A stretch of 7,851 bases of DNA from SFTJ01 sp051871555. GTDB taxonomy: Bacteria; Bacteroidota; Bacteroidia; Bacteroidales; Muribaculaceae. The stretch's first letter is position 1. Each line of letters starts with the position of its first letter. The DNA is taken from NCBI GenBank assembly GCA_051871555.1, contig JBJECZ010000083.1:1-7851 (forward strand). Direction: 5' to 3'. The notes below the pieces were generated by a model. The model was not told the DNA's origin and made no database searches. It was given only the letters and a program-made list of their open reading frames with translations. Of this stretch, positions 6,424 to 7,851 are shown piece by piece. Made by a program: the position numbers and the translations under genes.

Positions 6424-6455
6424 CAAAGATAATAAACTTAGGCTAAGAACGGCAA
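6424..6455 (-). promoter_or_regulatory. Predicted promoter of the acyltransferase gene
   Basis: On the minus strand, TTG (6455 to 6453), 21 nt, then TATCTTTG (6431 to 6424) match the Bacteroidota consensus. The start would be near 6417, giving a leader of about 35 nt before the ATG at 6382. Confidence 0.55.
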
Positions 6456-6900
6456 TAGCGGAGCCAATGTTTTTAGCGTTTTCAACGGCGTAGCATAACG
6501 AATTGCTTAGCACCATCAGCAATGCCGACACAGATTAATTTACAGCAAACTATTGGCAATATTTATTCAAAATCCGGCAATTTCAATGCATTTTACATAG
6601 CGATGAGGAAGTGAAGTTTTCTTGGAGGTGTAGGGGGTGAAAGGTGCGAAATGGGTTGTGGTTATCCCCAATGTTTAGATATAATATAATACAGGTCTTG
6701 CTCCATAACGCAAAACCTGTATTATATTGTCCTACACCAGCAGCTCCTTCGGTTTTGAGCGAGATGCCGTAAGCATCTATATTTGTTTCGTTGAAACCGT
6801 GAACTAAAAGTCCATTTTAGCCACTAAATGCTATGGCGGCAATTATGCACGAAATCCAAATGGGTGAGATGTGAGTGTTTGGTTTTTATAGTTCTGTGAA
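6456..6900. other. Intergenic region with a long hairpin, no gene seen
   Basis: No convincing gene lies between the acyltransferase promoter and the end of the beta-barrel gene. The main feature is a hairpin at 6683-6728. AATATAATACAGGT (6683-6696) pairs perfectly with 6715-6728, then a C-A mismatch, then TTGC (6698-6701) with GCAA (6710-6713), leaving an 8-nt loop. An 8-nt outer repeat GGTGTAGG (6627-6634) is complementary to CCTACACC (6731-6738), just past the hairpin. A third dyad, AGATGC/GCATCT, lies at 6762-6778. No T-tract follows any arm, so these are not clear terminators. They could be a structured RNA or a mobile-repeat relic. Confidence 0.5.
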
Positions 6901-7593
6901 TTAAAAATTAAACACAAGAGAAGTTTTTATGTTGAATAGTTTCACAGGAATGCGTTCATTGTTTCCAGTAGAACTGGGTAGTTGTGTTTCGTCGAACTCT
7001 TCGTCGAACTCCTCCTCATCGTCATAATTGTAAACAAAGTTGAGGTTTTTGTATTTTGCCTTGCCAAACTTAAAGTCGACACCAACGCCTATGCGTTTCT
7101 ATGTCAGCATCAGCCCAGAGGAAATGCAATTGGCAAAAGCGTATTTAAATTCGTTGTCAAGATACATAGCCGAAAATGCGGGGTTGTAGCAACTGCGTGC
7201 ATGTAGCCGTAGGTTACGATTGAAGTGAAAATCGACACCAAGACCTATTTGGGCGCCAATGTTGCCCTGATGGAATGTGTAGCTATGCGAACCGTCTTGT
7301 TCAGATGCCATATTCACTTTGTAGTGGTTATAGTCGAAGTCGCACCAAGATGCTTCAATGCCAAGTTTGAAGCGTTGTGTTCCTGGCTTCAGAATCCAGA
7401 ACGAGTGAAACATTGTTAACGATGCTCCGATATCGCTGTGTAGCGGTTCAGAACCTTCTTGTTCGAACTTGCCGAAGTTGAATCCTATTTGCAGATACTT
7501 CTTGGGTGACTTGAATGTTTCAGGATTTTGTGCGCCAATTCCAAATGAAATTAGGAGTGCGATTGAGATAGTAAATTTACGTAAGTAATGCAT
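6901..7593 (-). pseudogene. Small outer-membrane beta-barrel protein gene interrupted by an in-frame amber codon
   Basis: From the ATG at 7593 the protein begins MHYLRKFTISIALLISFGIG-A-QNPE, a clear signal peptide of about 21 residues. Alternating hydrophobic and polar strands follow, as in a small outer-membrane barrel: YLQIGFNFGKF, RFKLGIEASWCDFDY, GNIGAQIGLGVDFHFN and LRLHARSCYNP. Translation stops at TAG (7101 to 7099, codon 165) after SSGLMLT. The same frame then continues for 65 codons to TAA at 6903-6901: KRIGVGVDFKFGKAKYKNL, an acidic stretch DDEEEFDEEFDE, and a final strand KTSLVFNF ending in phenylalanine, the usual outer-membrane assembly signal. The full gene is thus 230 codons with one nonsense codon, probably a former CAG glutamine. 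The 164-residue product lacks the last strands and is unlikely to assemble. Amber read-through or a sequencing error are alternatives. An ATG 33 nt further upstream lies inside the promoter and is rejected. The exact family is not recognised. Confidence 0.75.
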
Positions 7594-7623
7594 AGTTTTT
7601 AGTTTTTTTATAATTTCCGGGGG

Positions 7624-7654
7624 CAAATTTAGTAAAAGTTTTTATATTCCTCAA
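7624..7654 (-). promoter_or_regulatory. Predicted promoter of the beta-barrel gene
   Basis: On the minus strand, TTTG ending at 7652, 20 nt, then TAAATTTG (7631 to 7624) match the consensus. The start would be near 7617, about 24 nt before the ATG at 7593. This fixes the start codon, since the upstream in-frame ATG (7626) overlaps the -7 element. Confidence 0.6.
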
Positions 7655-7710
7655 ATCCGCAACTACGCGCCTAATATGATACAGAAGCGAAAAGAATCTG
7701 AATCGTTAGT

Positions 7711-7763
7711 AAAAAGGGGCACAGTGCATCGAATGTCACCATAAAGACATATAAATGCCCCTT
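7711..7763 (-). terminator. Possible intrinsic terminator for a minus-strand gene entering from the right
   Basis: AAGGGGCA (7714-7721) and TGCCCCTT (7756-7763) form an 8-bp perfect stem. An inner stem ATGTC (7733-7737) with GACAT (7746-7750) lies within it. On the minus strand the 3' arm is followed by TTTTT, as in an intrinsic terminator. The outer loop is long (34 nt), which lowers confidence. Two minus-strand frames entering from base 7851 stop nearby: one at 7812-7810 after a tail ending KRDLGNA, one at 7799-7797 after a tail ending WVTHDENR. Either could be the end of the gene served, but neither can be identified from so short a piece. Confidence 0.4.
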
Positions 7764-7851
7764 ACCCCACCATGCGACTTGAGGCAATACGCAAAATCAC
7801 CTGTTTTCGTCATGCGTTACCCAAATCGCGCTTGACCCAATTTTCGACCAG

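Noticed and set aside
7594..7626. A longer N-terminus (MPPEIIKKLKT) for the beta-barrel protein
   Set aside because: It overlaps the predicted -7 element and would bury the signal peptide; the ATG at 7593 gives a clean signal peptide.

Overview
The window is most likely from a member of the order Bacteroidales (Bacteroidota), close to Prevotella or a related gut family. Three things point there. At least five intergenic sites fit the Bacteroidota sigma-factor promoter pattern (TTG, about 19-21 nt, TAnnTTTG) and lack E. coli-type boxes. The main protein is an ortholog of the Prevotella RNA-targeting nuclease Cas13b. The other genes (an acyltransferase-3 protein, a broken RHS module and a small outer-membrane beta-barrel) are common accessory genes in this order. 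The genus cannot be fixed from the sequence.

Layout. 1-34: a leftward promoter for a gene outside the window. 85-278: a non-coding, hairpin-rich stretch ending in a perfect 15-bp stem-loop. 285-584: a CRISPR array of five 36-nt repeats and four 30-nt spacers. 585-807: an AT-rich leader holding back-to-back promoters. 808-4125: cas13b, 1105 residues, with both HEPN RX4H motifs intact. 4126-4600: intergenic DNA with palindromic repeats and a strong rightward promoter. 4600-5145: an orphan RHS fragment broken at both ends. 5264-6382 (minus): a membrane acyltransferase with its own promoter. 6456-6900: intergenic DNA with a long hairpin. 6901-7593 (minus): a beta-barrel protein gene interrupted by one in-frame amber codon. 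7624-7851: its promoter and a leftward terminator.

The main system is a minimal type VI-B CRISPR system: one effector and a short array. No cas1, cas2, csx27 or csx28 gene is present. The reverse complement of the repeat matches the Prevotella Cas13b repeat, as I recall it, at 26 of 36 positions. The array is therefore read on the minus strand, divergently from cas13b, with the leader between them and the diverged repeat (285-320) at the leader-distal end. Cas13b crRNAs carry the repeat 3' of the spacer, so this diverged repeat is the handle of the oldest spacer. It differs from the other repeats at eight positions, yet its 7-bp stem is fully kept, with two compensatory base-pair swaps and one G-U to G-C change. 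Just beyond it lies the 15-bp stem-loop, whose loop is complementary to the start of that same repeat.

The remaining genes do not obviously work with the CRISPR system. The RHS fragment, the dispersed palindromes and the nonsense-interrupted membrane protein gene indicate a rearranged accessory region.
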